A stretch of 64,000 nucleotides of DNA from contig NZ_CP036269.1 of assembly GCF_007744675.1 (NCBI RefSeq), forward strand, positions 6,375,046 through 6,439,045, written 5' to 3'. A program made the translations under genes and the position numbers. The number at the start of each line of letters is the position of its first letter. The first letter of the stretch is position 1. The DNA comes from Gimesia alba (GTDB lineage: Bacteria > Planctomycetota > Planctomycetia > Planctomycetales > Planctomycetaceae). Of this stretch, positions 35,569 through 43,600 are shown in pieces. The notes below the pieces were generated by a model. The model was not told where the DNA came from. It was given only the letters and a program-made list of their open reading frames with translations, and did no database searches.

Positions 35569-36714
35569 ATGAATCTGAATCAAACCGAACAACAACAGTT
35601 GGATCTCATTACCCGCAAAGTCGAAGCCGGCGAACGCATCAGTTTTGATGAAGGCGTTTTTCTGGATGAGAAAGTCGATATTCTGACGCTGGGCGGACTG
35701 GCCAATCAGATTCGCGAACGCAAAAACGGCAACTTTGCGTTTTATAATACCAACATCCATTTGAACCCGACCAACGTCTGCGTCTATCGCTGCAAGTTCT
35801 GTGCATTCCGGGCCGACCTGAAATCACCCCGCGGCTACACTTTCACTGACGATATGATCCGCGAACGTGTTCAGGAAGCCCGCGCCACGGGTGCAACGGA
35901 AATTCACGTCGTGGGAGGCCTGCACCACCAGAAAAAGTTTGACTGGTATTTGAATGTGGTTCGCGTGATTCATGAAGAATATCCCGAGCTGCACATCAAA
36001 GCCTGGACGCCCGTGGAAATCAACTGGTTCAGCTTTATGACCAAAAAACCGACACGCTGGGTTCTGGAGCAGATGATGGAAGCCGGCCTATCCAGTATGC
36101 CCGGCGGAGGGGCGGAAATCTTCCACCCCGAAGTGCGTGAGCAGATTTGCGAGCACAAGGCCGACTCAGAAACCTGGTTTGAAGTGCATCGCGAAGCCCA
36201 CAACCTCGGCCTGCGAAGTAACGCCACCATTCTCTATGGCCACTATGAACAGGCAAAACACCGCATTGATCACCTTTGCCGCTTGCGAGAATTACAGGAC
36301 GAAACCGGCGGCTTCCAGACATTCATTCCTCTGGCATTCCATCCGGAAAATACAGGCATGTCAGAAATCCATAAACCATCGGGACTGATGGACCTGAAAG
36401 TGATTGCCCTGTCACGCATCATGCTCGATAACTTTGACCACATCAAAGCCTACTGGATCATGCTCGGCGAAAAGACCGCACAGACAGCACTGAGCTTCGG
36501 AGCCGACGACCTGGACGGGACCGTGGTTCATGAACTGATCTACCACGACGCCGGGGCCAAAACGCCTGAAGGCTTAACAGTCGAACAATTACACCGTCTG
36601 ATCAACGAAGCCGGCCGGATTCCCGTTGAACGCGACACACTCTATCGACATATCGTCAGAGAGGGCGCTGACTGGAGCGTAGGCGAACCAATTCTGACCT
36701 CCGCCGCTTCGTGA
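35569..36714 (+). CDS. mqnE: aminofutalosine synthase (radical SAM)
   Basis: Radical-SAM enzyme of 381 residues. The cluster motif is C71-V-Y-R-C75-K-F-C78 in NPTNVCVYRCKFCAF. MqnE joins a chorismate-derived enolpyruvyl benzoate with SAM to make aminofutalosine, an early step of futalosine-dependent menaquinone synthesis. The C-terminus GADDLDGTV ... AGRIPVERDTLY is the MqnE/MqnC/CofH signature; the length and that tail favour MqnE over MqnC. It follows the UbiA-like gene. Other mqn genes are not in the window. ATG at 35569. Confidence 0.88.
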   Translation: MNLNQTEQQQLDLITRKVEAGERISFDEGVFLDEKVDILTLGGLANQIRERKNGNFAFYNTNIHLNPTNVCVYRCKFCAFRADLKSPRGYTFTDDMIRERVQEARATGATEIHVVGGLHHQKKFDWYLNVVRVIHEEYPELHIKAWTPVEINWFSFMTKKPTRWVLEQMMEAGLSSMPGGGAEIFHPEVREQICEHKADSETWFEVHREAHNLGLRSNATILYGHYEQAKHRIDHLCRLRELQDETGGFQTFIPLAFHPENTGMSEIHKPSGLMDLKVIALSRIMLDNFDHIKAYWIMLGEKTAQTALSFGADDLDGTVVHELIYHDAGAKTPEGLTVEQLHRLINEAGRIPVERDTLYRHIVREGADWSVGEPILTSAAS

Positions 36715-36745
36715 GTGATTGATTTCAAAACAGGAGAGACCCACT

Positions 36746-37159
36746 ATGACCGATTCTGCCGTTACTGACTCGATTCAGGTCCAGTCGTTTGACCACATCA
36801 CACTGGTCGTGAAAGATCTGGAAGCCTCCCGTCAGTTCTACGTTGATTTCCTGGGAATGGAACATGTTCCTCGACCGGGGTTCTCATTTGAAGGGCACTG
36901 GTTTCAAATCGGAGATCAGCAGATTCACCTGATCCTCGAACACGATCAATCAGGAAAAGCCGGGAATCTCGACCCTGATCAGAACACGCGCACCCATCAT
37001 TTTGCGTTTCAAGTCAACGATGCAAAACAAGCCTACGAGAAAGCCGTCAGTCGGGGAATTCCCATCGTTTCGCCTCCCAAATCGCGGCCCGATGGTGCCA
37101 CCCAAACCTTTGTGAATGACCCGGACGGCCACATTATCGAGCTCTGCTCACTCTCATGA
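36746..37159 (+). CDS. VOC (glyoxalase/dioxygenase superfamily) protein
   Basis: Protein of 137 residues with two beta-alpha-beta-beta-beta modules. It starts with F-D-H-I-T-L-V-V-K-D-L-E-A-S-R-Q-F-Y, a metal-ligand His. Further likely ligands are in the I-H-L-I-L-E strand, the T-H-H-F-A-F strand and the final G-H-I-I-E-L. The set His-Glu-His-Glu is consistent with a metal-dependent lyase or glyoxalase-like enzyme. ATG at 36746 is chosen because CAGGAGAG precedes it; a TTG further upstream is less likely. It lies 31 bases after mqnE, so it probably shares that transcript, though no link to menaquinone is known. Confidence 0.8.
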   Translation: MTDSAVTDSIQVQSFDHITLVVKDLEASRQFYVDFLGMEHVPRPGFSFEGHWFQIGDQQIHLILEHDQSGKAGNLDPDQNTRTHHFAFQVNDAKQAYEKAVSRGIPIVSPPKSRPDGATQTFVNDPDGHIIELCSLS

Positions 37160-37400
37160 GCCCCCAAACCTGCTCCGGATATCAGCATTTTAACGGTTTT
37201 TCAGGTATTCGTTCAGCAGGGCACAGAGCCAGGAAAAGTTAACCACTCACAAGCAGCAGAATCGACTGGAAATTCCACCAGATGATACGGTATACTTAAA
37301 AAAGAGTCTTCATTGGCTCTGTTTTTAAGAATTTGCAGCTCAGACTGACTTCCAACAACCATACCGCTTTAAGAACGAGTAGAGAGGGACAGGGATCGCA

Positions 37401-37589
37401 ATGACGGATGCACCCAAAAAAATGATCATGGGCTCAATGGCCGTTTCCGGACTGGTGGCTGTTCTCGCTCTGGTGGATATCATTATTGGCATCCCGTTCC
37501 GAGGCAGCACGATGATGGATATCATGTTTCTCATCTCAGCCGCTCTGGTTCTGTTTCTCTGCTGGGATGCCTGGAAAGACCTGCGATAA
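37401..37589 (+). CDS. tiny two-pass membrane protein
   Basis: Protein of 62 residues with two hydrophobic helices (about 12-30 and 39-55), a short PFRGS turn and a basic C-terminus. No family is recognised; such proteins are common in planctomycetes. ATG at 37401 has GAGAGGGACAGGG upstream. It converges with the coiled-coil gene 18 bases downstream. Confidence 0.6.
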   Translation: MTDAPKKMIMGSMAVSGLVAVLALVDIIIGIPFRGSTMMDIMFLISAALVLFLCWDAWKDLR

Positions 37590-37607
37590 GCGCAAATCAG
37601 GCACGTC

Positions 37608-39641
37608 TCAAGCTTCTGAATCAAGCTCCGTTTCCGGAGTATCTGTTTCCACTTGCTGATCCACAAACTCATCCATTTGTGTATCAGATAACGCTTCGAT
37701 TGGTGAATCAATCGGTTTGGGTTTGGATAATAATGCCGCCTCATCGACCATCTCTTCATTCCCGGTCAGATCAGTCAACTGCTGTAGCAGTTCACGAATA
37801 ATCAGTTCAGCATGCACTTTTTCCTGCAGCCAAGTTTCCCGATTCTGATCCCAGGCCGCATCCCGAATCGACATCTGCTCTGCTTCAAATCGCAACTGTT
37901 CGCTGCGCAATCGTAATTGTTCGTCGCGCTCGGCAATCCATTCAGAAAGATCCTGACGCTCCTGTCGAAATTCATCACGATGGCGATGAAATACTTCTTG
38001 AGAATGATCCAGTTCCTGCCGTTCCACCGAGAGAGATTCACGTAACTGACGGTAATGCGTAGCCAGAGCATCTCTGGCTTTCTCCAATCGCTCGCGAGCC
38101 GCTTCTTCACCTTCCACCTGAGTCAGTTGTGCCCAACCTTCCTCAAGAGCCAGACGCATTTCCAAGGTACCGCGATGCGTCTCTTCCACTTCAGCCCTTA
38201 ATGTATCCAATCGTTCGCGACGGCGTTCCAGATTTTCAGCATGCAATGCTAACATGTCTTGCTGACGACGCAGTTCAGCCTTTTGTGCGTCGCGGTCTTT
38301 TTTCCAGGACTCATATTCTTGCGTCATCCGCTGCGCCTGATTCAGTTCCTGGCGTTCGACCTTACGCCGCAGTTCTAAATGCAACGTCCGTTCACGACTC
38401 AAAGACTCTTCGCGCTGATGTAATAAGTCCCGGAACCGATCAAGCTGTTTCATTCGCAACAGATGAATCCGTTCGTTCTGTTCGTGCTGCTGTTGCTGGA
38501 TCTGCTGCTGCCGCTGGAATTCATGCTGTTCCTGCTCGACCTGCTTTCTCAACCGCAGCAGGTGATTCTCCTGAAACTTGATTCGGTTCTCGATCAGCGT
38601 ACGCTTCTGTTCAAACTGTTCTTCCCGGGAACTGTATTCGCGCTGCAGGTCCTCGCGCTGAATTGTCAGCTGGTGTTCGATCTCTTCAGAACGAATTACA
38701 AAGTCTCGCTTTTGCGATTCCAGCGATTCCAGCTCTGCCTGTTTTTTTGACTCCCACTCCGCTTTTTGTGTTTTCAGCTCCAGCTCAAATTTCTCTTTGC
38801 GAGAAGCGAGTTCTTCTTCTACTTTTCGAATCGCGGTTTCATGAATCTCACGTTCTCGTTTCAGATGGTCCAACTCGGTCTGCTTCACGCCCCGCCACTC
38901 TTCCTGAGCGTGTTCCAGGTCGCGCCGCTGATCAGACAGTGAAGACAGAACATCCTCACGAATTCGGTCCCGTTCCTGATTTAAGTCCAGACGCTGACGC
39001 TCCAGGGCTTCCCGCTGCTGGGCAAATTCAATCAGAATCTGATCTCGCATTTCACTGCGTTCCAGCTCCAGCGCATCCTGAGCATCGAAGACTTTCTCCT
39101 GCTCGTGCTGCACAGTTTTCGCCAGCTTTTCGCACTCCACCGCTTTGCGAATTAACTCTGTTTCTTTCTCGCGTACGCTGGCTTCGCGTTCGTCATACTG
39201 CTCCTCAATCTGACCGACCCACATCCGAATTTTGCGTCGCTCATTATCAAGCTCACTCAATTGACTGTTCAGCGTCTGCTCTCGACGGCTGATTTCAGCA
39301 AACTGCGATTTCAGATAATTGGCAATTTCACCCGCCTGCGATAACAGCTCAGCGCCCGTTAAAGAAGCACCTGATTCCGTCGCCCCTTGTGTCTGCGTTT
39401 CGGCAGCAACCGCTGCAAAAGAGAGACTTTCTTCAAGCGCTGCCTGCTTCTGCGCACTGAAAGACGAAGCTTCATTCTGTGGAATGGGTGCCTGCGAAGT
39501 GTGGGGAGCGTCAGCCCGGCGTTCGACGCCTTGGGGACTGGAAAGCGGCTGAGAGCCAGATAAATCGTCGCTCGACGGTCGGATACCCGCAAACGGAGAA
39601 GGGGACTCTATTTTCTGCTCAGGCTTGGTTTCATCGCTCAT
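37608..39641 (-). CDS. long coiled-coil protein
   Basis: Protein of 677 residues. Residues 1-110 are Ser/Pro/Ala-rich and likely disordered. Residues about 115-620 are almost continuous coiled coil, dominated by Glu, Gln, Arg and Leu with few Pro/Gly, and start with an ANYLKSQFAEISRREQTLNSQ heptad region. The C-terminal tail (to 677) is acidic. There is no signal peptide or membrane segment, so it should be a cytoplasmic fibre or scaffold. ATG at 39641 is chosen (MSDETKPEQ) because AGGAA precedes it; the frame stays open 28 codons more upstream. No enzyme domain is seen. SMC-like ATPase motifs are absent. Confidence 0.8.
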   Translation of the reverse strand: MSDETKPEQKIESPSPFAGIRPSSDDLSGSQPLSSPQGVERRADAPHTSQAPIPQNEASSFSAQKQAALEESLSFAAVAAETQTQGATESGASLTGAELLSQAGEIANYLKSQFAEISRREQTLNSQLSELDNERRKIRMWVGQIEEQYDEREASVREKETELIRKAVECEKLAKTVQHEQEKVFDAQDALELERSEMRDQILIEFAQQREALERQRLDLNQERDRIREDVLSSLSDQRRDLEHAQEEWRGVKQTELDHLKREREIHETAIRKVEEELASRKEKFELELKTQKAEWESKKQAELESLESQKRDFVIRSEEIEHQLTIQREDLQREYSSREEQFEQKRTLIENRIKFQENHLLRLRKQVEQEQHEFQRQQQIQQQQHEQNERIHLLRMKQLDRFRDLLHQREESLSRERTLHLELRRKVERQELNQAQRMTQEYESWKKDRDAQKAELRRQQDMLALHAENLERRRERLDTLRAEVEETHRGTLEMRLALEEGWAQLTQVEGEEAARERLEKARDALATHYRQLRESLSVERQELDHSQEVFHRHRDEFRQERQDLSEWIAERDEQLRLRSEQLRFEAEQMSIRDAAWDQNRETWLQEKVHAELIIRELLQQLTDLTGNEEMVDEAALLSKPKPIDSPIEALSDTQMDEFVDQQVETDTPETELDSEA

Positions 39642-39760
39642 GCCGGGATTCCTTTCCCTGAAAAGCGTCTCGCTTTGTCGTCTGCCGCAAGCACAAAAAT
39701 GAGGAATCCCATTCCTCAAAATCACTTCGCACTTGAGTTCAAACGAATCAGTTAAACGTT

Positions 39761-39798
39761 AAAAAGGGCAGAGAAGGATTGAAGACCATCCTCTGCCC
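39761..39798 (-). terminator. terminator of the thioredoxin gene
   Basis: Arms GGGCAGA (39766-39772) and TCTGCCC (39792-39798), extended by AGGAT/ATCCT past a small bulge, followed on the - strand by TTTTT. It lies 33 bases after the thioredoxin stop. Confidence 0.75.
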
Positions 39799-39830
39799 AC
39801 TATTTATTCAAATCACAATTTCAATTGCGA

Positions 39831-40157
39831 TTATAACTGGCTGTCAAGAGATGCAGAAAAGCGTTCTTTGGGAGTCACACCCACGAACGTTTCAACAACT
39901 TGGCCATTTTTGTAAAGCATCACGGTGGGAATGGCGCTGATGTTATTGGAGGAAGCCACGCCCGGATTTTCATCCGTGTTCAACTTTCCCACACGAACCC
40001 GGCCTGAATAATCGCTGGCAATTTCTTCGATGGTCGGCATCATCATTTTACAAGGACCACACCAGGGAGCCCAAAAATCAACTAAAACTGGTTCCGACGC
40101 TTCAATTACTTCAGATTGGAAATTCGCATCAGTGAATTCCAGGACATTTTCAGCCAT
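39831..40157 (-). CDS. trxA: thioredoxin
   Basis: Classic thioredoxin of 108 residues, a cytoplasmic disulfide reductant. Active site W32-C33-G34-P35-C36 in DFWAPWCGPCK; the cis-proline loop is A-I-P-T (about 74-77) and the C-terminal helix ends normally. ATG at 40157 gives the standard N-terminus. It has its own terminator. The upstream gap on the same strand is shared with the promoter of the following + strand genes. Confidence 0.95.
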   Translation of the reverse strand: MAENVLEFTDANFQSEVIEASEPVLVDFWAPWCGPCKMMMPTIEEIASDYSGRVRVGKLNTDENPGVASSNNISAIPTVMLYKNGQVVETFVGVTPKERFSASLDSQL

Positions 40158-40273
40158 TACTGGTTGTCTCCGTTACAATTGGATTCGATATACTCGATTG
40201 AAAAAAGCAGAGAAAATCGCTTCGACTACCCTGCAATGACATCGGTTCCCTATTCCAGGATCGCGCTAACCCA

Positions 40274-40450
40274 ATGGAAATCAAGAACAAAATTGCTTCG
40301 CTTCTCATTGCAATTGTAGAGAATTATAGAGATCCTGTATATTGTGTCAATGCTCTCTACGAAGCGGCAAATGACAAAAACTCTTATGAAATAAGGGATT
40401 ACGCCACGCGGTACATCGCGCATCGAAATATTTTAAACTCGACAAACTGA
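40274..40450 (+). CDS. possible 58-residue small protein
   Basis: An open frame of 59 codons begins at ATG 40274 and ends TGA 40448-40450, in the gap between trxA and the next + strand gene. The product starts MEIKNKIASLLIAIVENYRD and continues with a balanced helical composition (an amphipathic start, then an acidic/aromatic stretch ALYEAANDKNSYEIRDYATR). No disruptive repeats or runs appear. A weak AGGA lies about 14 bases upstream. No family is recognised. It could be real or chance. Confidence 0.35.
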   Translation: MEIKNKIASLLIAIVENYRDPVYCVNALYEAANDKNSYEIRDYATRYIAHRNILNSTN

Positions 40451-40538
40451 GTCTCTCTCGACAAAATAGGGACACCACACAATTGTCATAATCGTCTTAT
40501 ATTAAAGAACTTAATGACAGAACCTCTGGGAGCGGATT

Positions 40539-41480
40539 ATGCACTCGTACATCAAATCTCTGTTACTGGCAGCACTCATCAGCGCCCTCGCTCCCATTCC
40601 AGCACACGCCGACGAGGCAACCGAAGACCCTTTTAAGCCTTTTCCGGATCAACTCGCCCCCTCGCTGTTTAATGAAGTTGAAGATAAATACCAGTTCGGC
40701 ATCCGGGCCGAGGAAAAAGCACTCTACTACGACGTCCTCAAGCATCTCCGCGAAACCAGTCTGGAAGACCAGAAACAGGCCGCCCAGTTCAACCTGCAAC
40801 AAAGACGCGCAGAACTCAAAACCTTTAAAGAGCATCCCAATTTGAAATTCCCGGTCTTTCCGGATCTCTTTAAAAACAGTGATCGCTATAAAGGCAGGCT
40901 GGTCACCTTAACCGGACGGGTACGCAAGCTGATTCATTATCCGGCCGAAAAAAATGAGTATGGCATCAAAACACTTTACGAAGCCTGGCTGTTTACCGAC
41001 GACTCACAACAAAACCCGACTGTCGTCATCTGCACCGAAGTGCCCCCCGCACTGAAAGACGGACTGCCCAAAGGGACCGATGTCATCGATCACGTTTCCA
41101 TCACCGGCTACCTCTTCAAAATGTACGTTTATAATGCCCAGGATACGACACGGGTTGCTCCCTTAATTTTAGCGAAACAACTCGAATGGAATCCCCCGGT
41201 CGTTGATGAACAAGGCAGTCAACTCTTCTCTCAAATCCTGGCGGGTACGCTGATCATCCTGATTGCCGGCGTTGCCTTCGCGATGTGGAAAGCCAGTCAG
41301 AAAGATAAACAGTTCAGAGAGTCACGCTTGCAAACCAGCGAAGAACAAGTCAGTTTCAACCAACTGGAGTCACAGTCCGCTCCCTCTCAATCAAAATCAA
41401 AGCCATTGGCGGAATCCAAATCAGAACCAAAAACAGAATCGAAGCCAGAACCCAAAACCGACGACAAAACGCCGGAATAA
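40539..41480 (+). CDS. secreted/membrane protein with OB-like domain
   Basis: Protein of 313 residues. Signal peptide about 1-24 (ending AHADEA). Residues 30-110 are helical and charged. Residues about 112-215 form a beta-rich region (GRLVTLTGRVRKLIHYP, VSITGYLFKMYVY) like the nucleic-acid/ligand-binding OB fold. A membrane helix follows at about 228-250. The C-terminus is a long Lys/Glu/Ser/Pro-rich cytoplasmic tail, with repeats of K-S-E-P-K-T-E. No named family is recognised. Topology suggests a periplasmic sensor or scaffold. ATG at 40539 has CTGGGAG upstream. It is followed by purN 33 bases later. Confidence 0.7.
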   Translation: MHSYIKSLLLAALISALAPIPAHADEATEDPFKPFPDQLAPSLFNEVEDKYQFGIRAEEKALYYDVLKHLRETSLEDQKQAAQFNLQQRRAELKTFKEHPNLKFPVFPDLFKNSDRYKGRLVTLTGRVRKLIHYPAEKNEYGIKTLYEAWLFTDDSQQNPTVVICTEVPPALKDGLPKGTDVIDHVSITGYLFKMYVYNAQDTTRVAPLILAKQLEWNPPVVDEQGSQLFSQILAGTLIILIAGVAFAMWKASQKDKQFRESRLQTSEEQVSFNQLESQSAPSQSKSKPLAESKSEPKTESKPEPKTDDKTPE

Positions 41481-41513
41481 ACGTCCTCTTTAAAAGAATA
41501 TTGCATCACTAGT

Positions 41514-42167
41514 ATGAACGCGGATCTCACTCTCGCTCCTGTCCTGAACCGTCCACTTAAACTGGCCGTTCTGATTTCCGGCGGCGGAACAACACTCACA
41601 AACTTTCTGAAAAAAAAAGCAGCCGGCGAACTGAATATTGAGGTTCCGCTGGTTATCGCCAGCCGCCCCGACTGCGGCGGAGTCGCCAAAGCTGAAGCCG
41701 CCGGTCTGCGCAGCGAAGTGATCAGACGCCGCGATTTTGAAAACACACATGACTTCAGCAGCGCGATTTTTGACCTCTGCCGCGAAGCCGAAGCCGATCT
41801 GGTTACACTGGCTGGTTTTCTGTCACTGATCCATATCCCCGATGACTTCCAGTATCGTGTGATGAATATTCATCCGGCCCTGATTCCCGCCTTCTGCGGA
41901 CACGGCTTTTACGGCCATAAAGTTCATGAAGCGGTCGTCGCACGCGGCGTCAAAGTCAGCGGCTGTACTGTGCATTTCGCGGATAATGAATACGATCACG
42001 GTCCCATCATCGGCCAGAGTGCTGTTCCCGTCAAAGGGACCGACACTCCCGACGAAGTCGCCGCCAATGTCTTCCAGGCCGAATGTGAGCTCTACCCCCA
42101 CGTCATCCGACTTTTCGCCGCAGGCAAAATCAAAATCGTCGATCGCCGCGCCGTCATCGAAGAGTAA
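41514..42167 (+). CDS. purN: phosphoribosylglycinamide formyltransferase
   Basis: Enzyme of 217 residues, step 3 of purine synthesis: transfers formyl from 10-formyl-tetrahydrofolate to GAR. The P-loop-like start is I-S-G-G-G-T-T-L-T-N. The catalytic set N118-I-H120-P-A-L-I-P and D161 (D-H-G-P-I-I) is intact. It uses the same fold as the fmt gene product. Length is normal. ATG at 41514. It converges with the multicopper oxidase gene 24 bases downstream. Confidence 0.93.
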   Translation: MNADLTLAPVLNRPLKLAVLISGGGTTLTNFLKKKAAGELNIEVPLVIASRPDCGGVAKAEAAGLRSEVIRRRDFENTHDFSSAIFDLCREAEADLVTLAGFLSLIHIPDDFQYRVMNIHPALIPAFCGHGFYGHKVHEAVVARGVKVSGCTVHFADNEYDHGPIIGQSAVPVKGTDTPDEVAANVFQAECELYPHVIRLFAAGKIKIVDRRAVIEE

Positions 42168-42191
42168 ACTCCACTGCCAATTTTTCTCGAC

Positions 42192-43553
42192 CTAAAGCTT
42201 CTGACTTCCCGGAGGCGGACCGAAGGGGTTGCTCGAATTCGGCGGAATCGGATCGTTCGTGTACATTACTTTGTCATACAGCTCCGGCGGTAGCACGCGA
42301 AGTACGGTAAACAATCCATGCACGCCATGGTACCAGCCTTCCCGCATCCCTTGTGTCTCTCGACGACTTGTCAGTTTATACACGTCTTCCGGCGTCAGTT
42401 TCGCGCTCGACATCATCTGTGGGAATCCGGGCACTTCAAAACCGGCTTTGTTTTTATTATCGCGCACGATGGGTCCGACCTGTGTCACCATATGATTCAT
42501 CATGTGGTGGAACATATGGCAGTGCATCACCCAGTCTCCCGGATTGTTTGCGACTAATTCCACCTCGCGCGATTGCGCGACACCCACAATCACCGTATTG
42601 CCAGGAATCCACGCCGACTCCGGTATGCGGCCCCCCTCTGTTGCAGTGACCCAGAAGGTATGACCGTGCAAGTGCATCGGATGCTGATGCAGCGTGCTGA
42701 AATTCAGAAACCGAATGCGAATGCGTTCCCCCAGCTTACAGACCAGCGGCGTTGTGTAAGGGCCACAACGACCATTGATCGTCAGAAAGTTCCAGTCCAT
42801 CGACGTCGTATCAGGAATACTGGTATTCGGCAGCATGGAAAACTGTTGCGTCATCAATACGAAATCCCGATCGACGGTGGGCTCAAAAGCAACCTTGGGA
42901 TGAATGATAAACGGGACCACCATCCCGATCGCTTCCTGCATTGCGACATGAGGATGTAGGAAGTAACTGCCTTCCTGATGCACATCATATTCATACACGA
43001 ACGTCTCACCCGGCTTGACCAGATTCTGAGTCACCGCCGGAATCCCGTCCATATAGACCGGCAACTCCATTCCATGCGAATGCAGCGTGGTCGCCTCTGG
43101 CAGTTCATTCTTGAAAATAATCCGTACCCGTTCCCCTTGGTACATCTCGAGCACGGGCCCCGGAAACTGTTCATTGTAACCATAGGCGTCCATCCAGATG
43201 CCCGGTAAAACCTCGCGGCGCACCGGCATCGCACGCAGATGAAACTCCCGCGCCCCATCAACAATTTTCCCGAACGTCGTTGGCAAATCGGGGGCAATGA
43301 CATTCACGGGCGTCAAACCCGGCGCGCGAAGACCGGGAACAAGCTTACCCCGATCCGTCGGACTGCCGATTGGCCCACCCAGGCCGGGATGCATCCGGGG
43401 ATATCCGTCATCGACTCCAGGGCCTGCTTGGGAGGCTGCATCCGCTTTCGCTGTTTCAGCCTGTTGCCCCATGACCGTACCGGCGGCAAACAGACCGGCG
43501 GTCGCAGCCGCACCTTTGACCAGAAATTCTCTGCGATCGTTGGGAGTCACCAT
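42192..43553 (-). CDS. Tat-exported multicopper oxidase
   Basis: Protein of 453 residues with a twin-arginine signal (N-D-R-R-E-F-L-V-K, then an Ala/Gly stretch). All four copper motifs are present: H158-S-H160, H200-P-H202, H291-x2-H294-x-H296 and H344-C345-H346-x3-H350-x4-M355 (T1 copper with Met ligand). This is a laccase-type oxidase with two cupredoxin domains and a 90-residue C-terminal extension. It probably oxidises Cu(I) or organic substrates in the periplasm. ATG at 43553 is chosen because AGAGGAATC precedes it; an upstream ATG adds 6 residues. It lies 47 bases after the TolC-like gene, so both are one operon, likely copper-related. Confidence 0.9.
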   Translation of the reverse strand: MVTPNDRREFLVKGAAATAGLFAAGTVMGQQAETAKADAASQAGPGVDDGYPRMHPGLGGPIGSPTDRGKLVPGLRAPGLTPVNVIAPDLPTTFGKIVDGAREFHLRAMPVRREVLPGIWMDAYGYNEQFPGPVLEMYQGERVRIIFKNELPEATTLHSHGMELPVYMDGIPAVTQNLVKPGETFVYEYDVHQEGSYFLHPHVAMQEAIGMVVPFIIHPKVAFEPTVDRDFVLMTQQFSMLPNTSIPDTTSMDWNFLTINGRCGPYTTPLVCKLGERIRIRFLNFSTLHQHPMHLHGHTFWVTATEGGRIPESAWIPGNTVIVGVAQSREVELVANNPGDWVMHCHMFHHMMNHMVTQVGPIVRDNKNKAGFEVPGFPQMMSSAKLTPEDVYKLTSRRETQGMREGWYHGVHGLFTVLRVLPPELYDKVMYTNDPIPPNSSNPFGPPPGSQKL

Positions 43554-43600
43554 GATTCCTCTTTCATCCAATAATTAATTTCATTCGTCCCGCGTCATCC

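Noticed and set aside
38663..39292. 209-codon frame antisense to the coiled-coil gene
   Set aside because: Long only because the Glu/Gln/Arg-rich coding strand has few complementary stops; the coiled-coil frame is clearly the real one.
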